Positions 16,835 through 25,082 of a stretch of DNA of 64,000 nucleotides are shown here, piece after piece. This DNA is from Gordonia soli NBRC 108243 (lineage in GTDB: Bacteria; Actinomycetota; Actinomycetes; Mycobacteriales; Mycobacteriaceae). The DNA is taken from NCBI RefSeq assembly GCF_000334455.1, contig NZ_BANX01000038.1:26684-90683 (forward strand), in the 5' to 3' direction. The position numbers and the translations under genes are program-made. Each line of letters opens with the position of its first letter. The stretch's first letter is position 1. The notes beneath the pieces were generated by a model. The model made no database searches. It was not told the origin of the DNA and worked only from the letters and a program-made list of their open reading frames with translations.

Positions 16835-18507
16835 TCACGACGGGGAGCGGTCTCGTCCGCCGGTCGGCCGCAGTGGTGGCGGCCGCTCTGATGGTCGTCG
16901 CGGCATCGGCCGGATGTGGGGCCGCGCTCGACGGCGGGCCGTCGGGATCGACCGAACCGGAGATCAACCCGCAGCCGCGATCGGCGATCAGCGAGGGCGG
17001 GTCGCTGACCACCGCGCTGCCGGAGATCACGCCGCAGTGGAACATCTTCCACGCCGACTCGACCGCATACGCGCAGACCGTCTGGCGCTGGTTCAATCCC
17101 ACGCTCGCCTACTTCGCACCCGACGGGACCTACTCGTTCAACCGCGACTTCCTGACCGACGTCCGCACCGAGGTCGTCGACGGCAAGACCGTGGTGACCT
17201 ACACGATCAACCCGAAGGCGCATTTCAACGACGGCACCCCGATCGACTGGCGCTCCTTCGACTCGACCTGGCGGGTCAGTCGGGGCGTCGATCCCTCCTA
17301 CGTCGTCAGCTCCACCGACGGATACGACCAGATCGAGTCGGTGACAAGGGGCGTCGACGACAGGCAGGCCGTCGTCCGCTTCGAGGACATCTGGGCCTGG
17401 CCCAACGGTCTCTTCAACTACCTGATGCACCCCAAGGCCGCCGATGCCCAGACGTTCAACCGTGGCTACCTGCGGAATCCGCATCCGGAGTGGGGAGCGG
17501 GGCCGTACACCATCAGCTCGTACGACGCGAACGCCCGGACGGTCGTGCTGGAACGCAATCCCCAATGGTGGGGCAAGCGAGGCAAACTCGACCGTCGGGT
17601 GTTCCGCCAGATGGAGGACCAGGCGTCGCTGAACGCCTTTCGCAACGGCGAGCTCGACGCATTGTCCTTTGCCAGCAAGGATGCCCGCGCCCAAGTCCTG
17701 ACGATGGGCGACATCGACATCCGCACCGCATCGTCGCCGCAGAAGTCGCTGCTGATAGTCAACCTGGACGCCCCGTTGCTCTCGGACCCGCGGGTGCGAG
17801 AAGGGCTGCTCCGCGGCATCGACCGGGCAACGCTCGCGCGAATCCGCTTCACCGGACTCAACTTCACCGAGCCGTTGCTGGGGTCGCTGGTGATGTACCC
17901 GTTCCAGCCCGGATACACCGACAACGTCTCCGGAGTCATCGACTACGACCAAGGTCGCGCCCGCCAACTGCTCGACCGAGCCGGGTGGCGCGTCGGCGAT
18001 GACGGGATCCGGCAGCGCGACGGCCGATCACTCCAGCTGAGTCTGCCGCTGCTGGGTGACTCACCCGCGGTCCAGAACCTTGCGCGCGCCCTACAGGCGA
18101 TGTTGCGGCAGATCGGCATCGACATCGCCCTGCCCGTCCGACCGAACTCCGACTTCTCACAGGTCGTCATCAACAAGGAGTTCGACCTCTTCCTGATGGG
18201 GTTCCAGTCCACCGATCCGTACGGCACGGCGTACTTCTGCCAGATCTGGTGCGAGGGTTCGCAGCTGAACCGGGCGGGCGCCGGTTCGCCTGAGCTCGAC
18301 GCGGAGATCCGCAAGCTGGCACGCATCGCCGACCCGAAGGCGCAGATCGCACGCGGCAATGTTTTGGAGCGTCAGGCCTTCGGGCAGTTCTCGGATCTCC
18401 CGCTGTTCAACGGACCGGCGATGGTCGCGACCAAACAGGGACTGGCCAATTACGGCGCGGGCCAGTTCTACATCGGCCCCGTCGAGGATGTCGGCTGGCA
18501 GAAGTGA
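16831..18507 (+). CDS. Peptide/nickel-class substrate-binding lipoprotein (SBP family 5)
   Basis: Extracytoplasmic receptor of the importer encoded just upstream. It has 558 residues; the signal peptide ends in the lipobox VAASAGC (Cys at about 30). Family 5 marks are the N-terminal GSLTTALPEITPQWNIFHADS, YTINPKAHFNDGTPIDWRSFDSTW (about 124-147), GAGPYTISSYDANARTVVLERNPQWWG and the C-terminal FLMGFQSTDPYGTAYFCQIWC. These receptors bind peptides, sugars, opines or metal chelates; the ligand here is unknown. It is last in the operon. Confidence 0.92.
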   Translation: MITTGSGLVRRSAAVVAAALMVVAASAGCGAALDGGPSGSTEPEINPQPRSAISEGGSLTTALPEITPQWNIFHADSTAYAQTVWRWFNPTLAYFAPDGTYSFNRDFLTDVRTEVVDGKTVVTYTINPKAHFNDGTPIDWRSFDSTWRVSRGVDPSYVVSSTDGYDQIESVTRGVDDRQAVVRFEDIWAWPNGLFNYLMHPKAADAQTFNRGYLRNPHPEWGAGPYTISSYDANARTVVLERNPQWWGKRGKLDRRVFRQMEDQASLNAFRNGELDALSFASKDARAQVLTMGDIDIRTASSPQKSLLIVNLDAPLLSDPRVREGLLRGIDRATLARIRFTGLNFTEPLLGSLVMYPFQPGYTDNVSGVIDYDQGRARQLLDRAGWRVGDDGIRQRDGRSLQLSLPLLGDSPAVQNLARALQAMLRQIGIDIALPVRPNSDFSQVVINKEFDLFLMGFQSTDPYGTAYFCQIWCEGSQLNRAGAGSPELDAEIRKLARIADPKAQIARGNVLERQAFGQFSDLPLFNGPAMVATKQGLANYGAGQFYIGPVEDVGWQK

Positions 18508-18571
18508 GCTGCGGTCGACGGTCGGTGACCACGGTCGTCGGCAACCATGGTCGTCGGGTCCTCACGGTCGT

Positions 18572-18589
18572 CGGCAACCATGGTTGCCG
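18572..18589. repeat. Perfect 18-bp palindrome after the transporter operon
   Basis: CGGCAACCATGGTTGCCG is self-complementary. Half of it, CGGTCGTCGGCAACCATGG, also occurs at 18532-18550. It may end the operon transcript or be an operator for the lipase gene. Confidence 0.45.
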
Positions 18590-18696
18590 GCCCGACCCGA
18601 AGATTCGGTGACGACCCGTGTGCCGCGGCCGCCGGGGGTCCTATGGTGATCAGGTCGGCCCGTCGGTGTGGCCGTCGGGTCGGGAGGCGGTCGGAC

Positions 18697-19866
18697 ATGA
18701 AGCTCAACCATCTGGTGTCGCGGGGCGTGGCGACGATTGCGGCGGCGACGGTCTGTGTGACCGCGTTCTCCGCCGCGCCGGCAACCGCAGCCCCGGTTCG
18801 GCCCGGAGAGGTCGTCGGGGTGCGCGACCTGCCGCGCAACCTCTGGGTGCCTGGGTCGGCGAAGGCGTCGGTGCTGACGTACGGAACCACCGACACATTC
18901 GGCAAGCCCGCGCTCAGCACCGGGACCGTCTTCATCCCGTCGGGCACCGCGCCGGCCGGTGGCTGGCCGGTCATCTCGTGGGCCCACGGCACGGCGGGAC
19001 TCGGCGACTCCTGCGCGCCGTCGCGTCGCGGACCGGCCCTGCCCGAGCGTGACCTGCCGTACCTCGGCAACTGGTTGAAGCAGGGCTACGCGATCGTCGC
19101 CAGCGACTACACCGGACTCGGTACACCGGGGCTACCGACCTACCTGGACGGGCGGACCACCGCGCACAACGTCGTCGACATGGTCGCTGCCGGGCGCGAG
19201 CACAGTCGTGACCTACCGGTCGGACAACGACTCTCACGATCGTGGGCAGTCGTCGGGCAGTCCCAGGGTGGCGGAGCCGCCATCTACACCGCGCGCTACG
19301 CGACGCAATTCGGTGGTCGGGAGCTCGACTACCGCGGCGCTGCGGGGACGGGGACGCCCGCCTACATCGAACAGTTGCTCCTCGCGGCCGGGCCCAAGGT
19401 CCCGCCGATCGCGATCTCGCCCGCGCTGACGGCCTACGTCAGTTACATCGTCGCCAGTCTGCGGTACGCGCACCCGGAACTGGGCATCGACCGCATCCTG
19501 ACACCGACCGGTAAGCGCTGGGCCGCACGAGCGGAGACAGCCTGTGTCGAGGACTTCGAAGCCGAGTTGCGTGGGGTTTCGCTCGGTGACTACTTCAGCG
19601 CGCCGCTCGCGAGCCGACCGAACTTCGTCGGCGTGCTCCGCGACTACATGGCGATGCCCGAGAGCGGATTCGACAAGCCGTTCTACATGGGGCACGGCCT
19701 CGTCGACACCGACGTCCCGTTCCCGACCACGGCCGCCTACGTCGCGCGGCTGACCGCCAACCGTCAGCCCGTCACCTTCCGGACGTATCCGAGCGACCAC
19801 AGCGGGACCCTGATCGCCTCGCAGGCGGATTCGATCCCCTTCGTCAACCGCCTCTTCGGCCGCTGA
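18697..19866 (+). CDS. Secreted lipase family alpha/beta hydrolase
   Basis: Exported hydrolase of the secretory lipase family (LIP type, PF03583), 389 residues. ATG at 18697 is chosen over the upstream in-frame start because GGGAGG precedes it and a clear signal peptide begins (MKLNHLVSRGVATIAAATVC ... ATAAPVRPG). The catalytic fold shows SWAHGTAGLGD (oxyanion loop, about 99), SDYTGLGTPG, the nucleophile elbow VGQSQGGGAA (Ser at about 190) and a late DHSG segment near the end (His at about 367). The substrate is likely a long-chain ester or triacylglycerol, by family. It is followed by a repeat-rich gap. Confidence 0.88.
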   Translation: MKLNHLVSRGVATIAAATVCVTAFSAAPATAAPVRPGEVVGVRDLPRNLWVPGSAKASVLTYGTTDTFGKPALSTGTVFIPSGTAPAGGWPVISWAHGTAGLGDSCAPSRRGPALPERDLPYLGNWLKQGYAIVASDYTGLGTPGLPTYLDGRTTAHNVVDMVAAGREHSRDLPVGQRLSRSWAVVGQSQGGGAAIYTARYATQFGGRELDYRGAAGTGTPAYIEQLLLAAGPKVPPIAISPALTAYVSYIVASLRYAHPELGIDRILTPTGKRWAARAETACVEDFEAELRGVSLGDYFSAPLASRPNFVGVLRDYMAMPESGFDKPFYMGHGLVDTDVPFPTTAAYVARLTANRQPVTFRTYPSDHSGTLIASQADSIPFVNRLFGR

Positions 19867-19928
19867 GCGGGGTTGGCTCGGGTGCGGCGGGTTTCGGTCT
19901 GCTCGGTCGAGTCCGGGCTCGGGTTGAC

Positions 19929-19997
19929 CAGAATCTGCCGTTGAGCGGGTTGTCGTGTGGATATTGCGCGCGGCTCGGTGCTGTGCGGCAGTTTTTG
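19929..19997. repeat. Palindromic element copy R5
   Basis: Left arm CAGAATCTGCCGTTGAGC, centre GTGTGGATATTGCGCGCGG, right arm GCTGTGCGGCAGTTTTTG. The core is in the same orientation as in R1 and R2. Confidence 0.72.
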
Positions 19998-20059
19998 GTT
20001 GGGGCGGGGTTGGCTCGGGTGCGGCGGGTTTCGGTCTGCTCGGTCGGGCCCGGGCTGAC

Positions 20060-20128
20060 CAGAATCTGCCGCTGTGCGAGTTGTCGTGTGGATATTGCGC
20101 GCGGCTCGGTGCTGTGCGGCAGATTTTG
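20060..20128. repeat. Palindromic element copy R6
   Basis: Left arm CAGAATCTGCCGCTGTGC, centre GTGTGGATATTGCGCGCGG, right arm GTGCTGTGCGGCAGATTTTG. Near-identical to R5, 131 bp away, consistent with local duplication. Confidence 0.72.
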
Positions 20129-20143
20129 GGCGGTACGGGCCGG

Positions 20144-20188
20144 CGCGTGGCGGGGCGACGCGCGGCGGGGCGACGCGTGGCGGGGCGG
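20144..20188. repeat. 3 x 15-bp GC-rich tandem repeat
   Basis: GCGTGGCGGGGCGAC, GCGCGGCGGGGCGAC, GCGTGGCGGGGCGGG lie head to tail just after R6. No gene is present. Confidence 0.6.
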
Positions 20189-20261
20189 GTCGACTCGGCC
20201 GCGCGAAAGCGGTTCTTCAGGGCGCGCTCAGCGCGACCCCGAGCACTCAGCGCACCGACTT

Positions 20262-20759
20262 CTAGCGCGCCGACTTCTGTAGGTTCACGACCCCGACCGA
20301 ACCATCCGGGGACGACTCGGCCAGTAGATACCCCGCACGCTCGTACATCCGGATGTTCCGGCTGCTCTGAGCGCCGGTGAACAGCGTGAAGCGCTCGGTG
20401 GTGTCCGGCGCCAACGACTCGACGACGCCCAGCAGCACCGATCCGACACCGCGACCGGCCAGATCCGGCGCCACCATCAGACGTCCGATCTCCCACTCGG
20501 AGTCGTGCATCGCGCGGCCCCGCACCGCGGCCACCAGACGGTGACCGAGACGCACCGTCAGCGTCGTCCAGGCCTGCGCCCAGTCGCCGACCTCGGCGAT
20601 GGTCTCATGCAACGCCGGGATGTCGAGTGTGTCGTTGGCGAGGGCCTCTTGAACCCAGCAACAGCGCTGCAGCACAACCAATTCGGCGAGGTCGTCGGGT
20701 GTGTACCGGGCGGTGACGGACCCGGGGAGTACCTGTACGAGTGCGTCGTCGGCGATCAC
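20262..20759 (-). CDS. GNAT family N-acetyltransferase
   Basis: A 165-residue acetyl-CoA-dependent acyltransferase. The family fold is visible: the acetyl-CoA loop IGRLMVAPDLAGRGVGSVLLG (about 91-111, motif R/Q-x-x-G-x-G/A) and the C-terminal FTGAQSSRNIRMYERAGYLL (about 126-145). The N-terminal part (PDDLAELVVLQRCCWVQEAL) is typical of small-molecule or peptide N-acetyltransferases. The substrate is unknown. It is alone, convergent with nothing close. Confidence 0.88.
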   Translation of the reverse strand: MIADDALVQVLPGSVTARYTPDDLAELVVLQRCCWVQEALANDTLDIPALHETIAEVGDWAQAWTTLTVRLGHRLVAAVRGRAMHDSEWEIGRLMVAPDLAGRGVGSVLLGVVESLAPDTTERFTLFTGAQSSRNIRMYERAGYLLAESSPDGSVGVVNLQKSAR

Positions 20760-20936
20760 CGCATCACGATAGCGTGCCGACCAGCGTCCTCACCTGCGCC
20801 ACGGCCACATTCCCGCGCCTCACCCGACGCCTGCTACCCGAAGCCCGCTACCCACCACCGCCAAACCGGCCGCAGCCGACAGCCCCCGGCCTGAGAGCCC
20901 CCGGCCCGACAGACCCCAACCCGACGGCCCCGACCT

Positions 20937-21791
20937 TCAGCCCGCCGACACCCGCCACAGCGGGTTCACCGGCCCGTGTCCCGCGCCCAATGGATAGGCC
21001 GCCTGCAGACCGCGGGTCACCCACCCCTTCGCGAACTCGAGCGCGTCCGGCACCGACCATCCGTGTGCGAGGGCGGCTGCCGTTGCCGCGGCGAGGGTGT
21101 CGCCGGCTCCGTGATCGTGTCCGGTGTCGATGCGCTCGTGATCGAACTCGAGGAACGTCTCGCCGTCGTAGAGGAGGTCGGGACTGTGCGACGACGTCCG
21201 GAGATGCCCACCCTTGACCACTGCCCAGCGCGCTCCGAGATCACGCAGCGCGCGCGCTGCATCACGTTGGGAAGCGGCGTCGACCACCTCGATGCCGGTG
21301 ATCAGGCGGACCTCGTCGAGGTTGGGTGTCACCACGGTGGCGATCGGGATCAGCAACTGCCGCAACGCGTCGAGCGCCTCGGTCGCCAACAGTTGGTCGC
21401 CGTGCATCGACGCGCAGACCGGGTCGACGACCAGCGGGATCCCACCATCGCCCCCGATGCCCAACTCGGTGCACACCTGGGTCACCGACGTGATGATCGC
21501 ACTGTTCGCCAGCATCCCGGTCTTGGCGGCGCTCACCCCGATGTCGGTGACGACGGTGCGGACCTGATCGGCGACAACCGGTGGATCGATCGCCTGAAAA
21601 CCGTTGACGCCCAGCGTGTTCTGGACGGTCACAGCGGTCACCGCGACGCAGGCGTGCAGGCCCAGAAGTGCGAAGGTACGCATGTCGGCCTGGATTCCTG
21701 CACCACCGCCGGAGTCGGAACCGGCGATGGTCAGAGCGCGCACCGGAGTCGCGCCGGGTGCCGCCGTGGGCAGCAGGGTCGGATCGCTCAT
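20937..21791 (-). CDS. thiD: Hydroxymethylpyrimidine (phosphate) kinase ThiD
   Basis: Phosphorylates HMP and HMP-phosphate for thiamine synthesis. It has 284 residues from ATG at 21791, which overlaps the thiC stop by ATGA; the longer frame is the shadow of thiC. Ribokinase-fold marks: IAGSDSGGGAGIQADMRTF (about 21-39), AVTVQNTLGV, SAAKTGMLAN (about 86), VDPVCASMHGDQL, and the anion-hole segment DHGAGDTLAAATAAALA (about 231-247). The end of the gene lies before a gene-free, Pro-codon-like GC-rich stretch 20760-20936. Being behind thiC and the riboswitch, it should be repressed by thiamine pyrophosphate. Confidence 0.93.
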   Translation of the reverse strand: MSDPTLLPTAAPGATPVRALTIAGSDSGGGAGIQADMRTFALLGLHACVAVTAVTVQNTLGVNGFQAIDPPVVADQVRTVVTDIGVSAAKTGMLANSAIITSVTQVCTELGIGGDGGIPLVVDPVCASMHGDQLLATEALDALRQLLIPIATVVTPNLDEVRLITGIEVVDAASQRDAARALRDLGARWAVVKGGHLRTSSHSPDLLYDGETFLEFDHERIDTGHDHGAGDTLAAATAAALAHGWSVPDALEFAKGWVTRGLQAAYPLGAGHGPVNPLWRVSAG

Positions 21792-23467
21792 CGGTCGGCC
21801 GTCGCCTCCAGCGGCAGGTACACGCGTCCCCCCGACTCGGCGAACTCGGCCGACTTGGCGGCCATCTCCTCGGTGAGTTTTCGGTCGATGTCCTCCGCCG
21901 TGACCAGCCCGTTCTCCTCGGCGTAGGCGCGGACGTCGGCGGAGATCCGCATCGAGCAGAACTTCGGCCCGCACATCGAGCAGAAATGCGCGGTCTTCGC
22001 CGGTTCGGCCGGGAGTGTCTCGTCGTGGTACTCGCGTGCGGTGTCGGGATCGAGCGCCAGGTTGAACTGGTCGGTCCAGCGGAACTCGAAGCGTGCCGTA
22101 CTCAGGGCGTCGTCACGCTCCTGTGCGCGCGGATGTCCCTTGGCCAGATCGGCGGAGTGCGCAGCGATCTTGTAGGTGATCACCCCGACCTTCACATCGT
22201 CCCGATTCGGCAGTCCGAGATGCTCTTTGGGCGTCACATAGCAGAGCATCGCGGTGCCTGCCTGGGCGATCATCGCCGCGCCGATCGCGGAGGTGATGTG
22301 GTCGTAGGCCGGCGCGATGTCGGTGGCGAGCGGACCGAGGGTGTAGAACGGCGCCTCCTCGCACAGTTCTTCCTCGAGACGGACGTTCTCGGCGATCTTG
22401 TGCATCGGGACGTGTCCGGGGCCTTCGATCATCACCTGGACGCCGAAGGCCTTTGCGCGCGTAGTGAGTTCACCGAGTGTGCGCAATTCGGCGAACTGGG
22501 CTTCGTCGTTGGCGTCGGCGATGGAACCGGGGCGGAGTCCGTCGCCCAGTGAGAAGGTGATGTCGTAGCGGCGGAAGATCTCGCAGAGCTCGTCGTAGTG
22601 GGTGTACAGGAACGATTCCTCGTGGTGGGCGAGACACCATGCGGCCATGATCGATCCACCGCGGGAGACGATGCCGGTGACGCGTCGGGCGGTGAGTGGG
22701 ACGTATCGCAACAGCACGCCCGCGTGGACGGTCATGTAGTCGACGCCCTGCTCGGCCTGTTCGATCACGGTGTCGCGGTAGATCTCCCAGGTCAGCTTGG
22801 TCGGATCGCCGTTGACCTTCTCGAGGGCCTGATAGATCGGCACGGTCCCGACCGGGACGGGGGAGTTGCGCAGGATCCACTCACGGGTCATGGGGATGTC
22901 CTTGCCGGTGGACAGGTCCATGATGGTGTCGGCGCCCCATCGTGTCGCCCACACCATCTTCTCCACCTCCTCGGCGATGGAACTGGTGACGGCGGAGTTC
23001 CCGATGTTGGCGTTGATCTTCACCGCGAACGCCTTGCCGATGATCATCGGCTCCGACTCCGGGTGTCGGTGATTGGCCGGGATCACCGCGCGGCCGATCG
23101 CCACCTCCGACCGGACGAGTTCGGCGTCCACACCTTCACGGGCGGCGATGAACCGCATCTCGTCGGTGACGATTCCTGCACGCGCCCAGGCAAGTTGGGT
23201 GGACGCACCGTCGATGGGAGCCGGCCGCCCCCAGGAGTCGCGGGTCGGCGCCAGACCACGCTCGACGTCGATGTCCGCGGCGTCGTCGGTGTACGGACCC
23301 GACGTGTCGTAGACGTCGAGGTGGTCGCCGTTGGTCAGCTCGATGCGGCGCCGCGGGACCCGGAGATGGTCGACCACGAGGTGGTGTTTGTGACTGCCCG
23401 CGATCGGGCCGGTGGTGATGGTGGCCGCTGCGGATGTGGTGGTGTCCGAAGACAGGGGTGTCCCCAT
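21788..23467 (-). CDS. thiC: Phosphomethylpyrimidine synthase ThiC
   Basis: Radical-SAM enzyme that converts aminoimidazole ribotide to HMP-phosphate in thiamine synthesis. It has 559 residues, normal for the family. Marks are the ThiC-associated N domain (LTNGDHLDVYDTSGPYTD), GNSAVTSSIAEEVEKMVWATRWGADTIMDLSTGKDI (about 168-203), FSLGDGLRPGS, EGPGHVPMHKI, and the C-terminal cluster motif CSMCGPKFC (about 520) that binds [4Fe-4S]. The start ATG at 23467 follows a GGGAG at the end of the TPP riboswitch. thiD overlaps its stop. Confidence 0.97.
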   Translation of the reverse strand: MGTPLSSDTTTSAAATITTGPIAGSHKHHLVVDHLRVPRRRIELTNGDHLDVYDTSGPYTDDAADIDVERGLAPTRDSWGRPAPIDGASTQLAWARAGIVTDEMRFIAAREGVDAELVRSEVAIGRAVIPANHRHPESEPMIIGKAFAVKINANIGNSAVTSSIAEEVEKMVWATRWGADTIMDLSTGKDIPMTREWILRNSPVPVGTVPIYQALEKVNGDPTKLTWEIYRDTVIEQAEQGVDYMTVHAGVLLRYVPLTARRVTGIVSRGGSIMAAWCLAHHEESFLYTHYDELCEIFRRYDITFSLGDGLRPGSIADANDEAQFAELRTLGELTTRAKAFGVQVMIEGPGHVPMHKIAENVRLEEELCEEAPFYTLGPLATDIAPAYDHITSAIGAAMIAQAGTAMLCYVTPKEHLGLPNRDDVKVGVITYKIAAHSADLAKGHPRAQERDDALSTARFEFRWTDQFNLALDPDTAREYHDETLPAEPAKTAHFCSMCGPKFCSMRISADVRAYAEENGLVTAEDIDRKLTEEMAAKSAEFAESGGRVYLPLEATADR

Positions 23468-23469
23468 GG

Positions 23470-23566
23470 ATGCTCTCCCTACGCCGGCATTACCCGGACA
23501 GGTTCAGGCGGTCGGCGACCGCCCGTCGCCATCTCAGCCCTCGGTCATCGTGAGAGCCCCCGCGTG
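23470..23566 (-). promoter_or_regulatory. TPP riboswitch (THI box) of thiC
   Basis: Read on the minus strand the leader has the conserved features in order: GCGGGGGCTC, then GGGCTGAGATGG, then GAACCTGTCCGGGTAATGCCGGCGTAGGGAG. This is the classical thiamine-pyrophosphate aptamer. Its 3' end carries the GGGAG ribosome-binding site of thiC, so ligand binding probably blocks translation. Confidence 0.95.
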
Positions 23567-23800
23567 TGCAGTTGTGTGTGCGATCGATCCGTCCGAGAGG
23601 ACGGCATGCGATGCGGCCCCAACCCTACGCGCCTGCCCGTCGGCGAGATGAGGCACCGCGAAATCGTCGGCGTGGCGGGAATCGAGACAACCTACGTTGG
23701 CGTAAGGTACGCTGTGATCGGGGTCACAAGGGGGCTTCGACAGGAAGAGGGGAACCGTCCGGCCGACGCGCAGACGGTGTAGTCACGCGGAGGTGTTCTG

Positions 23801-24148
23801 GTGCAACGAAAGCATCGCCATCATCCACCGCAGTCTGCGCAGGCGATCCTGCAGCAGATCTCGCAGGTGGTGCACAACCCGGACCGGGATCGGTTCGAAC
23901 TCTGGGTCGCAGGCGACCTGGTGGGGGTGCTCGGTTACAGCACCGAAAAGGTCGACGGTGAGACCACGGTGACGGTCCTGCACACCGTCCTCTACGACGA
24001 GTTCACCGGACATGGATTGGGTACACGTCTCACTCGGGGCGCCATCGCCTACGTGCGGGAACAGGGGGCGCGGTTGCGGCCGGTCTGCTCGTTCACCAAG
24101 CATTATCTCGACGGTCATCCCGGATTGGTCGCGTTGGCTCCGGCCTGA
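23801..24148 (+). CDS. Small GNAT-type N-acetyltransferase (YidJ/YjdJ-like)
   Basis: A 115-residue single-domain GNAT protein of the short YidJ type. The sequence runs NPDRDRFELWVAGDLVGVLGYS (about 27-48), then VTVLHTVLYDEFTGHGLGTRLTRGAIAYVREQGARLRPVCSFTKHYL (about 57-103), which includes the acetyl-CoA loop GHGLGTRL and the final C-x-F-x-K-x-Y/H-L. The GTG start at 23801 has CGGAGG just before. The substrate is unknown, often protein lysine or small amines. The 235-bp gap before it, to the riboswitch, holds no gene. Confidence 0.85.
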   Translation: MQRKHRHHPPQSAQAILQQISQVVHNPDRDRFELWVAGDLVGVLGYSTEKVDGETTVTVLHTVLYDEFTGHGLGTRLTRGAIAYVREQGARLRPVCSFTKHYLDGHPGLVALAPA

Positions 24149-24173
24149 TCGGGACGGTGATCGCAGCGCAAAG

Positions 24174-24192
24174 TTAGGGTAGCCTGACCTCG
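24174..24192. promoter_or_regulatory. IdeR/DtxR-like iron box
   Basis: TTAGGGTAGCCTGACCTCG matches the consensus TTAGGTTAGSCTAACCTAA at about 15 of 19 positions. It lies 24 bp upstream of the SIP start. Confidence 0.75.
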
Positions 24193-24216
24193 ATGTCATC
24201 GAGGGAAGGAAGTGCC

Positions 24217-24978
24217 ATGACGGAGACGTCGACGAAGACTCCGGGTCGTGGTTGGCAGGGTGCCGTCCTCAAGTTGTTCGGCGCCGACGATTTCGAACTG
24301 ACGGTGACGCGCTCAGAGGTCGTCACCGACCACTACCTCCGCATCGGCTTCTCCGGTGGCGGGCTGCTGTCGGCGAAGCCGGTGCATCCGACGCTGTGGG
24401 TGCGGCTGTGGTTCGAGTCGGACGGCAAGCTCCACCAGCGGGGATACACCCTCGTCGATGCCGACCCGGCCACCGACACCTTCGACATCGAGTTCGCCAT
24501 CCACGACGGCGCGGCCGCGCGTTGGGCGCAGGGCGCGCAGGTCGGCGACACCATCAACGCCACCGTGATGGGCTCGAAGTTCGAGTTCCCCGAACCGGCG
24601 CCGGCTGGCTGGCTGCTGGCCGGCGACACCGCTTCGCTGCCCGCCATCAACTCGCTGCTCGATGCGATATCGGCATCGTCGACGCCGACTGTCCCGGTGA
24701 CCATCTGGTTCGAGTACCAGCACGAGTCCGACAAGACCCTCCCGCTGCGCACTCGCGACGGCGACACCGTGCACTGGGTCGCGCGGGAGCGGGAGGGGAC
24801 CGCCCTGGTGGATGCCGTCCGTTCCGCGGCCTTCGATGCCGGTGACCACTTCGGTTGGGTTGCATTGGATTCCAAGAGCACCCGCGCGGTCGCGAGCATC
24901 TTCAAGGGTGACTACAAGATCGGGCGCAAGTCGGTGAAGTCGCAGGCGTACTGGGTCGAGGGTCGCTCGTTCGGGTGA
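24217..24978 (+). CDS. Siderophore-interacting protein (FAD-dependent ferric reductase family)
   Basis: Member of the SIP/ViuB family, which reduces ferric siderophores in the cytoplasm and releases iron. It has 253 residues from ATG at 24217 (AAGGAAG box at 24206; the frame has an alternative start 24 bp upstream). Two domains are seen: the FAD-binding barrel with DHYLRIGFSGGG and WVRLWFESDGKLHQRGYTL (about 32-80), and the NAD(P)H-like C-terminal domain with AGDTASLPAINSLLDAI (about 136-152) ending in KSQAYWVEGRSFG. Start lies directly behind an iron box. A second SIP is at 49901. Siderophore specificity is unknown. Confidence 0.9.
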   Translation: MTETSTKTPGRGWQGAVLKLFGADDFELTVTRSEVVTDHYLRIGFSGGGLLSAKPVHPTLWVRLWFESDGKLHQRGYTLVDADPATDTFDIEFAIHDGAAARWAQGAQVGDTINATVMGSKFEFPEPAPAGWLLAGDTASLPAINSLLDAISASSTPTVPVTIWFEYQHESDKTLPLRTRDGDTVHWVAREREGTALVDAVRSAAFDAGDHFGWVALDSKSTRAVASIFKGDYKIGRKSVKSQAYWVEGRSFG

Positions 24979-25010
24979 ACGTTGCCCGCGGTGTTGGCCG
25001 CGCCGACCGC

Positions 25011-25029
25011 GTTGGTTAGGCTGGCCTAA
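25011..25029. promoter_or_regulatory. IdeR/DtxR-like iron box
   Basis: GTTGGTTAGGCTGGCCTAA matches about 15 of 19 consensus positions and lies 54 bp before the DrrA-like start, after the SIP stop. Confidence 0.7.
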
Positions 25030-25082
25030 ACTGGCGGGCCATCGGGCGCGTCGTGATCCGTGTGTCCGGAGAGGGAGTGGCC

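Larger units (their letters stand above)
19867..20129. repeat. Tandem duplication of a ~130-bp unit
   Basis: GCGGGGTTGGCTCGGGTGCG starts at 19867 and again at 20004, and each copy carries on into one palindromic element (R5, R6). The second copy is about 6 bp shorter. It occupies most of the gene-free 19867-20261 stretch. Confidence 0.7.
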
